Shown piece after piece: positions 25,700-34,509 of a stretch of DNA of 64,000 bases (the first letter of the stretch is position 1; each line of letters begins with the position of its first letter). A program made the position numbers and the translations under genes. The notes beneath the pieces were generated by a model, which saw only the letters and a program-made list of their open reading frames with translations, made no database searches and had not been told where the DNA came from. Source of the DNA: an uncultured Bacteroidales bacterium (lineage in GTDB: Bacteria; Bacteroidota; Bacteroidia; Bacteroidales; Muribaculaceae); assembly GCA_902793405.1 (NCBI GenBank), contig CADBDH010000021.1, positions 1-64,000 of the forward strand. Direction: 5' to 3'.

Positions 25700-26914
25700 A
25701 TGGCAGAAAGCAATTTTATCGACTACGTGAAAATCCTGTGCCGCAGTGGCAAGGGCGGCAGGGGATCGGCCCATCTGCACCGCGCCAAGTATGTGCCCAA
25801 GGGCGGACCTGACGGCGGCGACGGCGGTCGCGGTGGCCACATCTTCCTGAAGGGCAACCGCAACCTGTGGACCCTCATCCACTTGAAGTACCAGCGCCAC
25901 GTGTTCGCCACCGACGGTCAAGCCGGCGGTGAGAACCAGTGCACCGGCAAGGACGGCGAGGACCGCACCATCGAGGTGCCCTGCGGAACGGCTGTCTATG
26001 ATGCCGAAACCGGACAATTCCTGTGTGACGTGACCGAGGACGGCCAGATCGTGCGTCTGCTGCGCGGCGGCCGCGGTGGCCAGGGCAACCAGCACTTCAA
26101 GACGGCGACACGGCAGACGCCGCGTTTTGCCCAACCTGGTGAACCCGGCGTCGAGAAAGCCGTCATCCTGGAGTTGAAACTGCTGGCCGACGTGGGTCTC
26201 GTGGGTTTCCCCAATGCGGGTAAATCGACACTGCTCAGCGTCATCAGCGCTGCCAAGCCCAAAATTGCCAACTACCCCTTCACGACGCTGGAGCCCAACC
26301 TGGGCATCGTGTCCTACCGTGGCCAGCAATCCTTTGTCATGGCCGACATCCCCGGCATTATCGAGGGAGCCAGCGAGGGCCGCGGACTTGGCCTGCGTTT
26401 CCTTCGCCACATCGAGCGCAACGCCGTGTTGCTGTTCATGATACCAGCCGACAGCGATGACATCCGCAAGGAGTACGACATCCTGTGCCACGAGTTGGAG
26501 ACGTTCAACCCCGACCTGGTGGAGAAACCCCGTGTGCTCGCCATCACCAAGTGCGACATGCTGGACGAGGAACTCATCGAGCAGATGCGCCCCGAAGTGC
26601 CTGACGATATTCCCCACGTATTCATTTCGAGTGTTGCCCAAATGGGCCTGACCGAACTCAAGGACCTGTTGTGGCGAACCATCAACGATGAGCGCAACCG
26701 CATCCCCGAAACGCCCACCCATCACGACCTGGACGCCAGACATCGCGAGCAGGCCGAAGACAATTTCATCTTTGGCGCCGAAGACCTCGACGACGAGGCA
26801 CCCGATGCCGGCGGCAAGATGGTGGACTCGGGCGGCAAGCAATGGAGCGAAGAATACTGGGAAAGCGACTACGAGGACGAGAACAAGGACTTCCAAGTCG
26901 TCAGTGATGATTAA
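25700..26914 (+). CDS. obgE: Obg/CgtA GTPase
   Basis: 404 residues from the ATG at 25700; the longer frame from 25628 begins upstream of the -7 box. The Gly-rich Obg domain ([18 protein letters not shown]) covers about 1-160. The G domain has [11 protein letters not shown] (G1), [16 protein letters not shown] (G3) and TKCD (G4). Obg binds the 50S ribosomal subunit and links ribosome assembly to growth and (p)ppGpp. The C-terminus is an acidic tail ([15 protein letters not shown]) rather than a full OCT domain, which I take as usual for this phylum. An inverted heptamer repeat and a bidirectional terminator follow. Confidence 0.96.
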   Translation: MAESNFIDYVKILCRSGKGGRGSAHLHRAKYVPKGGPDGGDGGRGGHIFLKGNRNLWTLIHLKYQRHVFATDGQAGGENQCTGKDGEDRTIEVPCGTAVYDAETGQFLCDVTEDGQIVRLLRGGRGGQGNQHFKTATRQTPRFAQPGEPGVEKAVILELKLLADVGLVGFPNAGKSTLLSVISAAKPKIANYPFTTLEPNLGIVSYRGQQSFVMADIPGIIEGASEGRGLGLRFLRHIERNAVLLFMIPADSDDIRKEYDILCHELETFNPDLVEKPRVLAITKCDMLDEELIEQMRPEVPDDIPHVFISSVAQMGLTELKDLLWRTINDERNRIPETPTHHDLDARHREQAEDNFIFGAEDLDDEAPDAGGKMVDSGGKQWSEEYWESDYEDENKDFQVVSDD

Positions 26915-26942
26915 TACAAGTGGTGCAAAAGCGCCACTTGTG

Positions 26943-27060
26943 GTCTAGGGTCTAGGGTTTAGAGTTTAGGGAGGCATCCGCATTCTTGATTCTCGCTTCT
27001 CTAAGCTCTAAGCTTTAAGCTCTAAACTGTTCGCGCCAGCGAACATCAAAGACCCTAGAC
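26943..27060. repeat. Heptamer-repeat inverted structure after obg
   Basis: The left side reads as 7-base units TCTAGGG-TCTAGGG-TTTAGAG-TTTAGGG. The right side reads TCTCTAA-GCTCTAA-GCTTTAA-GCTCTAA, largely complementary. The outermost 11 bases (26943-26953 and 27050-27060) pair perfectly. It belongs to the same style of element as those between susC and susD at 34.5, 42.7 and 49.0 kb. Confidence 0.6.
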
Positions 27061-27061
27061 T

Positions 27062-27091
27062 AAAAAACGGACTTTTTCAAGTCCGTTTTTT
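27062..27091. terminator. Bidirectional terminator between obg and the kinase gene
   Basis: AAAAAACGGACTT and AAGTCCGTTTTTT form a 13-bp stem with a four-base loop, with T-runs on both strands. It ends obg on the plus strand and the kinase gene on the minus strand. Confidence 0.85.
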
Positions 27092-27092
27092 A

Positions 27093-28136
27093 TTATTTCC
27101 CTTCGTTGCTGAGCAGGAATCGCCGTTTGGGGGCTATGGCGACGAAATCATCATGGGTTAACGGGGCTATGCGTTCCAGCATGCGGCCTAAGCGCCTTGC
27201 CATGTCATACTCTTCGGGTTCACTCTCAGGAACCTCTTTGAGCAGCTGGAGCACGCGGGGCTTGATGGCCGAGAACTCAAACACCATCGACGTGTTGAAC
27301 CAGGCATCGGCATGGCTGGCAAACGGCAAAATCCACATGTGCTCGCCACGCAACACACCCGGCCACCACTGCAGCGTCTGCAACGCGCTGGCGCCACGGC
27401 TGTTGAAGTCACGGTAGATGCGGCGCAACAGGCGGTTATCGTGTTCGCCAAGCCCTGTTTTCTCGCCATAATAGATGGTTGCCTGGGCTGTGACAAAAAG
27501 CTTGAATTTCAACTCATCGTCAATGTCGGCGATGAGCTGGGGATTGAGGGCATGCAGACCCTCGAGGAACAGGAGGCTGTTGTTCTCGAGCTTGAGTGTG
27601 TTGCCGCGATAGATGCGTTCGCCCTTGACATAGTCATAGGTGGGCATCGACACTTGGTCACCCGACAGCAGACTGGCCACATCGCGACTCAACTGCTTCA
27701 CGTCCAACCCATAGAACGACTCATAATCAATGTTGCCGTTCATGTCCAGCGGACGCTGGTCCAGATTGAGGAAATAGTTGTCGAGCGACACTACACAAGG
27801 CTGGATGCCGTTGTCACGCAACATGTGGTTAAGGAAGCGTGACGTGGTGGTCTTGCCTGAGCAGGACGGGCCGGCCACAAGCACCATGCGCAGTCCTTCC
27901 TGGCGGAAACGGCGTGTGATTTCGGATGTGATGCGCTCCAAACGGCGGCTGTGCTGGAATTCGTCCTCGGCAATCAGGTCGGGCGCATAACCCTGTGAGA
28001 TGACGTCGTTAAAGAGCGAGACGCCGTCTTGCCCTTGCGACTCCATCCTGCGGATTGTTCCACAAAACTCTTCCAGTGTCATGTGCTGCTTGCCACTGGG
28101 CTGTTGTGCTACCGCATTTGCTGCATTCTCAATCAT
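27093..28136 (-). CDS. Uridine-kinase-like nucleoside kinase, short paralogue
   Basis: 347 residues. The P-loop VLVAGPSCSGKTTTSRFL (about residues 101-118) and SLDNYFLNLDQRPLD are typical of the phosphoribulokinase/uridine kinase family. YDYVKGERIYRGNTLKLENN and LLFLEGLHALNPQL complete the core. Compared with the neighbour at 28.2-29.9 kb it lacks the N-terminal TGS/threonyl-tRNA-synthetase-like region. In its place is a short helical segment (LEEFCGTIRRMESQGQDGVS). The two kinase cores align along their whole length, so this is a tandem duplicate that lost or never had the accessory domains. The phosphate acceptor is unknown. Transcription probably comes from upstream of the longer gene. Confidence 0.8.
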   Translation of the reverse strand: MIENAANAVAQQPSGKQHMTLEEFCGTIRRMESQGQDGVSLFNDVISQGYAPDLIAEDEFQHSRRLERITSEITRRFRQEGLRMVLVAGPSCSGKTTTSRFLNHMLRDNGIQPCVVSLDNYFLNLDQRPLDMNGNIDYESFYGLDVKQLSRDVASLLSGDQVSMPTYDYVKGERIYRGNTLKLENNSLLFLEGLHALNPQLIADIDDELKFKLFVTAQATIYYGEKTGLGEHDNRLLRRIYRDFNSRGASALQTLQWWPGVLRGEHMWILPFASHADAWFNTSMVFEFSAIKPRVLQLLKEVPESEPEEYDMARRLGRMLERIAPLTHDDFVAIAPKRRFLLSNEGK

Positions 28137-28193
28137 TTGTCGTGTCTTTATTGTTTTGTTGTTGTTGATTTCAATATCATGCTATATGAACGG

Positions 28194-28228
28194 CGTGGGC
28201 CCTATTGCGCATCACAATAGGGCCCACG
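28194..28228. promoter_or_regulatory. Strong hairpin between the two kinase genes
   Basis: CGTGGGCCCTATTG and CAATAGGGCCCACG form a 14-bp perfect stem with a seven-base loop. Neither strand has a clean T-run after it, so it may be an attenuator or processing site rather than a full terminator. Confidence 0.5.
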
Positions 28229-28236
28229 TGGTCTCG

Positions 28237-29922
28237 CTAGTAGTGGAAGCTGCTGCCTCCCAGGAATTCTCGCAGTAAGCTCGTGCTGGGGATATCTTTC
28301 TCGTCCAGCGGTTCGAAATAATTCAAGAATTTTATCAGACGGGAAGCCACGGCATACTCGGGCGTGCTGGAAGGAACCTGCTCGAGAATGGGCAGCGCAT
28401 GGTTCTTCATCGCCGACAATTCAAACAGCAGCGATGAGTTGAACATGGCATCGGCATTCTCGCTGAAGGGCATGATCCACTTGTTCTCGCCACGGCGCAC
28501 GCTGGGCCATCGCTTGATGGTGTCGAGCGCACTGCTGCCACGATACTTGTGATCACGCACGATGCGACGCAACAGGCGGTTATCGTAGGTACCGATCCAG
28601 TTATGGTCGTCGATGTTGAGCGTGGTCAACGCCGACACAAACAGGCGGAACTTCTGATTCTCGGGAATGTTGCGTGTGAGTTCGGGATTGAGGCCATGGA
28701 TGCCTTCCATGAGCAGGATGTCGCCATCCTCGAGCTTGAGCGTGTTGCCCAAGTACTCTCGTTCTCCCTTCTTGAAGTTGTAGGTGGGCATAGCCACTTC
28801 CTTGCCGGCAAGCAGATCGGTCACGTCCTTGTTGAACTGCTCCAGGTCAAGGGCATAGAGCGACTCGTAGTCGTAGTCGCCCGTCTCGTCGCGCGGCGTG
28901 CGCTCGCGGTTGATGAAGTAGTTGTCCAGCTCAACGACCTTGGGCACAATGAAGTTGGTTATCAGCTGGATAGCCAAGCGCTTAGACGAAGTGGTCTTGC
29001 CGCTGGACGACGGTCCGGCAATGAGCACAACGCGTGCCCCACCCTCGTGGTAGCGGCGAGTGATCTCGTCGGCAATCTGGATGAAGTATTTGTTGTGCAG
29101 GGCTTCCACAACATTGATAAGCAATGGTGCGTGACCGCCCTTGATGGCCCGGTTGAGCTCACCAACGTCACCCAACCGGATGATTTGGTTGAACTTGACG
29201 TGGTCGGTGAAAGCGTTGAACAGCTTGGGCTGGGGTTCCCACTTAGCCACCTGGTCGATGTTGTAACGGTCAGGACCCAACAACAGCAAACCCTTCTCGT
29301 AGGGCAGCAGGTCAAAGACTTTCAACATGCCCGTCGAGGGCACCAGCGGACCGTAGAAGCTGTCGATAATGTCGCCGAGCTTATAATAGACGGTATACAG
29401 CTGATTGATGCCCTCAAGCAACCGCACCTTGTCCTCGAGGCCCTGTTTGCGGAACATTTCGATGACATCGGTCGTGAGACGCTCGCGGCGCAAGAATGGA
29501 ATGTCTTCCTCGACGATTTCGGTCATGCGCTGCTTGAGTTGGACGACGACCTCGGGCGTCAAGAATTCCTCCTCATGCTTGATTTGGCAATAGTGACCGT
29601 TGCTGATGCTGTGCTGGATACACAGGCGCTTGCCGGGGTACAGGTCGTTGAGCGCCTTGTAAAGCACCATGCACAACGAGCGCGTGTACACGCGGTAACC
29701 CCCATTGGACACAACATCGATGAACTCGACATGCTTGGGCGAGAATACGGGATAATGCAGATCTTCAACCTTGTTGTTGACAAGCACGCACACAGCATCA
29801 CCCTTGAGGCCGACGCGCCCCTTGATGGTCTCATACAGATCGATGAGTGCGTCGCCACCGTCAATGCTCAGGTACTCGTTCGTGTTCTTGCAGAACACCT
29901 TGAGTTCATCGTATTTTTTCAT
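28237..29922 (-). CDS. Nucleoside kinase with TGS/ThrRS-like N-terminal region
   Basis: 561 residues. The first about 65 residues resemble a TGS domain. They are followed by a region like the second additional domain of threonyl-tRNA synthetase (PGKRLCIQHSISNGHYCQIK). The kinase domain starts near 290: VVLIAGPSSSGKTTSSKRLA (P-loop), ELDNYFINRERTPRD, DYDYESLYALDLEQFN and ILLMEGIHGLNPEL. This domain set is common in Bacteroidetes, Firmicutes and Thermotogae 'nucleoside kinase' genes, thought to phosphorylate uridine/cytidine-like substrates; the role of the tRNA-synthetase-like part is not established. It is the upstream member of a two-gene unit with its truncated paralogue. Confidence 0.88.
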   Translation of the reverse strand: MKKYDELKVFCKNTNEYLSIDGGDALIDLYETIKGRVGLKGDAVCVLVNNKVEDLHYPVFSPKHVEFIDVVSNGGYRVYTRSLCMVLYKALNDLYPGKRLCIQHSISNGHYCQIKHEEEFLTPEVVVQLKQRMTEIVEEDIPFLRRERLTTDVIEMFRKQGLEDKVRLLEGINQLYTVYYKLGDIIDSFYGPLVPSTGMLKVFDLLPYEKGLLLLGPDRYNIDQVAKWEPQPKLFNAFTDHVKFNQIIRLGDVGELNRAIKGGHAPLLINVVEALHNKYFIQIADEITRRYHEGGARVVLIAGPSSSGKTTSSKRLAIQLITNFIVPKVVELDNYFINRERTPRDETGDYDYESLYALDLEQFNKDVTDLLAGKEVAMPTYNFKKGEREYLGNTLKLEDGDILLMEGIHGLNPELTRNIPENQKFRLFVSALTTLNIDDHNWIGTYDNRLLRRIVRDHKYRGSSALDTIKRWPSVRRGENKWIMPFSENADAMFNSSLLFELSAMKNHALPILEQVPSSTPEYAVASRLIKFLNYFEPLDEKDIPSTSLLREFLGGSSFHY

Positions 29923-29954
29923 ACATGTGCCAGTGCTTACGGGTTTATGAGGTG

Positions 29955-29962
29955 CAAAGTTA
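29955..29962 (-). promoter_or_regulatory. -7 box of the kinase pair
   Basis: TAACTTTG on the minus strand, about 33 bases before the ATG at 29922. No clear -33 TTG was seen. Confidence 0.5.
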
Positions 29963-30058
29963 CTAAAAAATCCCTAAAACCAGTGAGCATTTTACAACAA
30001 AACGCTTGAAAAAGGCATTTTTTTCGTTTTTATGGACATGGATATGAACAGATTGTCT

Positions 30059-30066
30059 TACCTTTG
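30059..30066 (+). promoter_or_regulatory. -7 box of the metallo-beta-lactamase-fold gene
   Basis: TACCTTTG, a perfect -7 box, about 30 bases upstream of the ATG at 30096. Confidence 0.5.
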
Positions 30067-30095
30067 GACAAAAAGTTTAACCATTCTAATTGACA

Positions 30096-30845
30096 ATGAA
30101 AACGAAATTATTGATTATGGCAATGATGATTGTTGGCGCCATGTGCGGTTGCACAGCGCAGGAGAATGAAGCAGGTTGTGACGTGTTCAAGACGCATAAC
30201 GGCACGACGGTGAAGATGTACTGCATCAAGCACGGCAGCGTCAGGATGCAAGTGGGCGACAAGTGGATCTATGTAGATCCTGTCACAACGGCTGTCAAGC
30301 CCGTGACCGACTACTCCACCCTGCCCAAGGCCGATTACATCCTGGTGACGCACGAGCATTTTGACCACCTGGACTCGGTGGCCATCAACCAGTTGAGCAA
30401 AGAGGGCACCATGCTCATCACCAATGCCCGCTGCCACGAGATACTGGGCGGCAAGGGCAAGGTGATGGCCAACGGCGACTTCCTTGAATTACCCAATGGC
30501 TGGACCGTTGACGCCGTGCCTGCCTACAACACCTCGCCCGACAAGCAGCAGTTCCACCCCAAGGGCCGTGACAACGGCTTTGTGCTCACCATCGAGGGCA
30601 TGCGCATCTACATCGCCGGCGACACCGAGGACTACCCCGAGATGAGCACCATCAAGGACATCGACGTGGCCTTCCTGCCCTGCAACCTGCCCTACACGAT
30701 GACGCCCGAGCAGTGCTCACACGCCGCCACGATGATCAAGCCCGCCGTGCTCTTCCCCTACCACTACGGCCAGACCGACATCCAGCAGGTAGTCAAACTG
30801 CTGGAAGGCAGCGGCATCGACGTCCGCATCCGCAATTACCAGTAA
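30096..30845 (+). CDS. Metallo-beta-lactamase-fold hydrolase, lipoprotein
   Basis: 249 residues from the ATG at 30096; a TTG two codons earlier is unlikely. The lipobox is AMCGCTAQ. The metal-binding HxHxDH motif is HEHFDHLD (about 85-92). Asp in IYIAGDTEDYPEM and His in FPYHYGQTD supply further ligands. The pattern is that of the UlaG-like/YycJ-unrelated 'MBL fold metallo-hydrolase' class. Typical substrates include lactones and phosphodiesters, but none can be assigned here. Its location in the envelope is unusual compared with cytoplasmic UlaG. Confidence 0.82.
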   Translation: MKTKLLIMAMMIVGAMCGCTAQENEAGCDVFKTHNGTTVKMYCIKHGSVRMQVGDKWIYVDPVTTAVKPVTDYSTLPKADYILVTHEHFDHLDSVAINQLSKEGTMLITNARCHEILGGKGKVMANGDFLELPNGWTVDAVPAYNTSPDKQQFHPKGRDNGFVLTIEGMRIYIAGDTEDYPEMSTIKDIDVAFLPCNLPYTMTPEQCSHAATMIKPAVLFPYHYGQTDIQQVVKLLEGSGIDVRIRNYQ

Positions 30846-30873
30846 AAAACCAACCAAGAAAGTAAAAAACAGT

Positions 30874-30910
30874 TCGGAAAAGTGTTGTAAGAATTCACTT
30901 TTCCGAGCTA
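30874..30910. terminator. Terminator after the metallo-hydrolase gene
   Basis: TCGGAAAAGTG and CACTTTTCCGA form an 11-bp stem with an 11-base loop. On the plus strand ATTTTGTG follows; it may also serve the convergent ATPase gene. Confidence 0.6.
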
Positions 30911-30932
30911 TTTTGTGTTATCCTCAATACGG

Positions 30933-32366
30933 CTAGTCTTTATCTGGCAGCTCGACAAAGAGGTCATCTAGAGTGATAATGCGTCTTGAAATCTCGGAGT
31001 AACCAGTTGATTTCATACCCTTTGTGGTAATGATGATGGTTTGTGTCCCTTTCTTGCATTTGGTCTCTCGTACAAAGGTTTCAACGCGGTTTAAAATCCG
31101 CTCATATTCATCCTTGGAAAGAGAATACTCTGTTCTGGAATATTTCACTTCACAAATAGTCACAATGCCATCGGCACGATCAATGATAATGTCTATCTGA
31201 GCTGCCGGTGAGCTCTCTTTACTGCGCCAGGAATAAAAATCGGTGTGGATAACATCGAGCCTTAATGCATATATAATCTGCTGGATGTGACTCATGCAGA
31301 CACGCTCGTAAGCAAGACCATACCATGTGTTCTGAGTTGGGGTCCCTATCATATTGCGCCAGTAGTGTATGTCTGTCACATGGCGTCGCACAAATTGGTG
31401 ATAAAACAATGTATAGAAGTCAATGAGCTGATAAATTCCAGCATTTGCTTTCATTCCATTGTTGTACAATCTCACGAAATCGCAGCACAGCAAATCGTCA
31501 AGCATATCGCCCAAGTGCCCATTATTGGGAACCTTTAGCATCTCGGCGATTTGCTTGCGGGTAAGGCCTTTTTTATGTTCTGCTAACAGTTTTACGATAC
31601 CCATATATTTTTCAGGATGACGATATAGGGACCGAAACAGCCTATTGTATTCATCCCTCATTACTGGGTTTTCTCCAAAGAAGAGTTTATCAATATTCTC
31701 AGCGGCACTATATTCCATGTTCACCAACCCTAAATAGTAGGGGACACCACCCATTGCCATATAAATCTGCAATATCGAAAGCCTATCCCAATTGGATCCC
31801 TGCTCAGCAAAGAATTGCTCTGTTTGATATAATGAAAACGGTTTGAGGTGCATTTCATGGGTGACACGATTGTGCAACCCTCCCCTATTGTTGATGACAT
31901 TACGTATCATCCATGATGTAGCAGACCCACACACGATGAGCATCATGTTATCAATCCAGGAAGCCAAACTGTTCCAGAAGTAATCCAAAGCAGGCACAAA
32001 TCCTGAATTCCGAGTCTCAAAACAAGGTAATTCATCAATAAAGACAATGCATCGACGATGTTGGTGCTCACTCTTGTTTTTCAGCAACTCACCTAATGCG
32101 GCAAACGCCTGCATCCATGTAGTGGCATTGGGCCCAGTATATCCATATCGCTTCAACGCTAAATTGAAGGCTTCCAATTCGTTTTTAAATGTCCCATTAA
32201 TGATTCCCGTTACATAAAAGTCAAACTGATCCTGAAAATGTTTCCTGATCAAGAATGTCTTCCCTACCCTGCGCCGACCATAAATCGCGATAAACTCAGG
32301 GCGGTCACTCATCATGTATTTGTTGAGCAACGCTGTTTCCTTTTCTCGTCCCACTAATTTTTCCAT
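30933..32366 (-). CDS. AAA+ ATPase with PD-(D/E)XK-like C-terminal domain
   Basis: 477 residues from the ATG at 32366. The longest frame starts at a GTG that overlaps the -7 box and cannot be the start. The N-terminal ATPase has Walker A (AIYGRRRVGKTFLIRKHF) and Walker B (CIVFIDELPCF). A winged-helix region follows (KKGLTRKQIAEMLKVPNNGH). The C-terminal domain has QIDIIIDRADGIVTICEVKYS, whose Asp and Glu-x-Lys spacing is that of PD-(D/E)XK nuclease folds. This is the ATPase_2/DUF234 architecture, widespread and often multicopy in Bacteroidetes and archaea; its role is unknown, and defence or mobile-element functions have been suggested. It is flanked upstream by a fold-back element (32421-32630). 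Codon choice looks more AT-rich than its neighbours, hinting at acquisition. Confidence 0.82.
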   Translation of the reverse strand: MEKLVGREKETALLNKYMMSDRPEFIAIYGRRRVGKTFLIRKHFQDQFDFYVTGIINGTFKNELEAFNLALKRYGYTGPNATTWMQAFAALGELLKNKSEHQHRRCIVFIDELPCFETRNSGFVPALDYFWNSLASWIDNMMLIVCGSATSWMIRNVINNRGGLHNRVTHEMHLKPFSLYQTEQFFAEQGSNWDRLSILQIYMAMGGVPYYLGLVNMEYSAAENIDKLFFGENPVMRDEYNRLFRSLYRHPEKYMGIVKLLAEHKKGLTRKQIAEMLKVPNNGHLGDMLDDLLCCDFVRLYNNGMKANAGIYQLIDFYTLFYHQFVRRHVTDIHYWRNMIGTPTQNTWYGLAYERVCMSHIQQIIYALRLDVIHTDFYSWRSKESSPAAQIDIIIDRADGIVTICEVKYSRTEYSLSKDEYERILNRVETFVRETKCKKGTQTIIITTKGMKSTGYSEISRRIITLDDLFVELPDKD

Positions 32367-32392
32367 ATTGCCATGATGTTGATTGAACGCCA

Positions 32393-32400
32393 CAAATTTA
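32393..32400 (-). promoter_or_regulatory. -7 box of the AAA+ ATPase gene
   Basis: TAAATTTG on the minus strand. The -33 position would fall at the inner border of the fold-back repeat at 32421, so the repeat may control this promoter. Confidence 0.5.
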
Positions 32401-32420
32401 AAACTTATTTTTTAATAAAG

Positions 32421-32630
32421 CGTTTTCAATTGGGCGAAAAGTGTATTTATTTTGCAACTTTCGCCCGATTGAGTAAGTCATTAAAGGATATTTTGCCCTG
32501 AGAATCCACAAAAACCACATTCAATATGCAGGTTTACATAGCTTTATCACTATTATCCTATTTATTAGCTTTATACATTCAATCGGGCGAAAAATACAAA
32601 AATAACGAACTTTTCGCCCAATTGAAAACG
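32421..32630. repeat. 210-bp fold-back element with 52-bp inverted arms
   Basis: The outermost 22 bases of each arm (32421-32442 and 32609-32630) are perfect inverted copies. The inner 13 bases of each arm (32460-32472 and 32579-32591) are also perfect, and the 17 bases between them are partly conserved. Each arm therefore holds two opposed copies of TCAATYGGGCGAAA, giving four copies in all. The centre is about 106 bases with no ORF. No target-site duplication is apparent. Confidence 0.75.
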
Positions 32631-32646
32631 TTTGGCAGAGAAAGAG

Positions 32647-32691
32647 AACTGCCGCCGTGTCGAGATGAATCGACGCGACGGCAGTTGTTTT
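32647..32691. terminator. Hairpin between the fold-back element and susD A
   Basis: AACTGCCGCCGTGTCGA pairs with TCGACGCGACGGCAGTT (15 of 17 positions), followed on the plus strand by GTTTT. It may be a terminator or part of the repeat-rich spacer. Confidence 0.4.
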
Positions 32692-32753
32692 GATTGCGGT
32701 TATCTCGAGGAGGGCGGTGGAGGCCTTTGACCTCTAAGCCCTACACTCTAAAC

Positions 32754-32790
32754 TTCAAGGGTATCAAACAGTGGGCTTGATACCCTTGAA
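32754..32790 (-). terminator. Hairpin directly after susD A
   Basis: TTCAAGGGTATCAA and TTGATACCCTTGAA form a 14-bp perfect stem with a nine-base loop, seven bases after the susD A stop. No T-run follows, but its position suggests the 3' end of the locus A transcript. Heptamer-like CCTCTAA/ACTCTAA units adjoin it. Confidence 0.55.
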
Positions 32791-32796
32791 TAAGGT

Positions 32797-34509
32797 TTAC
32801 CAACCAGGGTTCTGGCTCGTGCCACCCTTGCTCAGCGTAATCTGGTTGCTGGGGATGGGGCACAGGTAGTACTTCTTGTCGAAGATACGCTGTTTCGATA
32901 CCGGAATCACATAGCCCTGAGCATCCAGGTTGAAGGTCGGGTCGAGATCTACTACACCAGCCAGGAAAGCACCGCGGTTGATGTTGGGATGATCCTGGGT
33001 GTCGAGGAGGTCAAGCTTGTGCCAGCGGACGAGGTCCCAATAACGGTACCAGTTGTCGGCCATGAGCTCACAACGACGGGTGCGGCGGATTTCCCACAAC
33101 AGGTTGCTAACGTCCATGTTGTTGGCGGGGTCGGTAGCAGGATTCATGGTCATACCGGGCAGACCGGCACGGGCCTGCAGCTTGTTGACGCTGATATCCA
33201 GGTCAGACTGGTTGAGGGTGCCCAATTCGGCCTTGGCCTCGGCATAGTTCAGATAGATGACTGCCAGCCAGTAGATGGGAGCATCGGTGTAGTTCTTACC
33301 GGTGTTGATTCGGTAGTCCACTTCCATCTGTACATTATCATACTTGGCAATGTTGTAACCCGTCGATGAGGTCATCAGCATCGAGTTGGAGCGAACCCAA
33401 CCATGGCCCTTGAAGCACAGATACGGATCCAGCAGGACGCTCAAGCGCTTGTCGCGGTTGGCGAGCATGCCACGGATGCTGTAAGCATTGTTGGAGGGAT
33501 CAAGCTGGGGATGATCATCGGTGTTATATGCAGTGGTATACAGGGGCTTGCCGTCCAGGAACAGGAAGGCCTCGACAGCGTCCTTGCTGATACCGCGCTG
33601 CTGTGACGACGAAGCGGTGTAGTCGGCCGTGGAGTGCATGAGCTGATCCTTCACATAGTTGCGGAAGAAGATCACCTCAGAGTTCTTGCTCAGGTCAAGC
33701 GAGTTGTACACCTCGCCATAGTTGGCCGTGAGGCTGTACTTGCCCGAGTTCATGATCTGCTGTGAAGCGTCAACGCACTCGTTAAGGTACTTCTGGGCGC
33801 GGGTAGCGTCGGCTGCCTTGCCGTTCTCGTCTTCAGTGCGGTACTTGCAATAGGTACCCTCAAACAGGCAGATGTCGCTCTTCATGGCAAGTGCCATGTC
33901 CTTGCTCCATGAGTTCTTGCCACCGGCACCCAGGTTCTGGATTGCAAAGTTCAGATCGTCGAGCACAAAGTCCATGACACGGTCACGGTCGGTGCGAGGA
34001 CCATAAACAACATCGCTCTGAGCCACGGGGTCGAGGATAACCTCTTCGAGCAGATTGACATCACCATACATGCGCACGAGCTGGTAGTACTGCCATGCGC
34101 GGTTCAGGCGGCCAACAGCGACATAATAGTTCTTCTCGCTATCGAGCAGAGTAGAATTCTTCAAACCGGTCAACATGTAGTTGCAGCGGCGGATTTCGGT
34201 GTAGGGAGTGCTCCAGTAAGTGGAAGTACCGGGAACAGTGGTGAACATCCAATCGTCGAAGCTAGGATTCACCTGGTCGTCGCTCAGGCTCTTGAAATAG
34301 AACCAGCCCGAGCCGCCACCTTGGCCATATCCAACATAGTTCTCATACAGGACGTTGCTGTAGCTGGCCACCTGATTGGTATTGCTCCAAAATTCGGGTC
34401 CAAGCTCAAACTTGGTGCGCTCGTTCTTGGTGAGCATATCGTCACATGATGACAACGAGATGAGAGCGGCACCCAGTCCACAAAGTATAATTGATTTGAA
34501 AAGTTTCAT
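32797..34509 (-). CDS. SusD/RagB-type lipoprotein, locus A
   Basis: 570 residues. The lipoprotein signal is MKLFKSIILCGLGAALISLS ending in SSCDD. Typical RagB/SusD features are YTEIRRCNYMLTGLKN, GRLNRAWQYYQLVRMYGDVN, a TPR-like core and near the end LLWEIRRTRRCELMADNWYR and YWDLVRW. It belongs to the standard RagB/SusD branch, unlike the SusD proteins of loci B and C, which look like the SusD-like_2 branch. It should form the lid on the locus A SusC-OmpA protein. No glycosidase or protease is encoded nearby, so the ligand is unknown. Confidence 0.9.
   Translation of the reverse strand: MKLFKSIILCGLGAALISLSSCDDMLTKNERTKFELGPEFWSNTNQVASYSNVLYENYVGYGQGGGSGWFYFKSLSDDQVNPSFDDWMFTTVPGTSTYWSTPYTEIRRCNYMLTGLKNSTLLDSEKNYYVAVGRLNRAWQYYQLVRMYGDVNLLEEVILDPVAQSDVVYGPRTDRDRVMDFVLDDLNFAIQNLGAGGKNSWSKDMALAMKSDICLFEGTYCKYRTEDENGKAADATRAQKYLNECVDASQQIMNSGKYSLTANYGEVYNSLDLSKNSEVIFFRNYVKDQLMHSTADYTASSSQQRGISKDAVEAFLFLDGKPLYTTAYNTDDHPQLDPSNNAYSIRGMLANRDKRLSVLLDPYLCFKGHGWVRSNSMLMTSSTGYNIAKYDNVQMEVDYRINTGKNYTDAPIYWLAVIYLNYAEAKAELGTLNQSDLDISVNKLQARAGLPGMTMNPATDPANNMDVSNLLWEIRRTRRCELMADNWYRYWDLVRWHKLDLLDTQDHPNINRGAFLAGVVDLDPTFNLDAQGYVIPVSKQRIFDKKYYLCPIPSNQITLSKGGTSQNPGW

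Noticed and set aside
26943-26970. TTTAGGG units considered as telomere-like sequence
   Set aside because: Only a few units at a gene boundary in a bacterial chromosome; they fit the wider heptamer stem-loop pattern better.
26943-27060. Short regular repeats considered as a CRISPR array
   Set aside because: Units are only 7 bases, without spacers of constant length and without cas genes.
28549-30009. 486-codon plus-strand ORF opposite the nucleoside kinase
   Set aside because: Shadow frame; it overlaps a well supported kinase with P-loop and promoter.
32421-32630. Fold-back element considered as an insertion sequence
   Set aside because: No transposase and no target-site duplication; kept only as a repeat.
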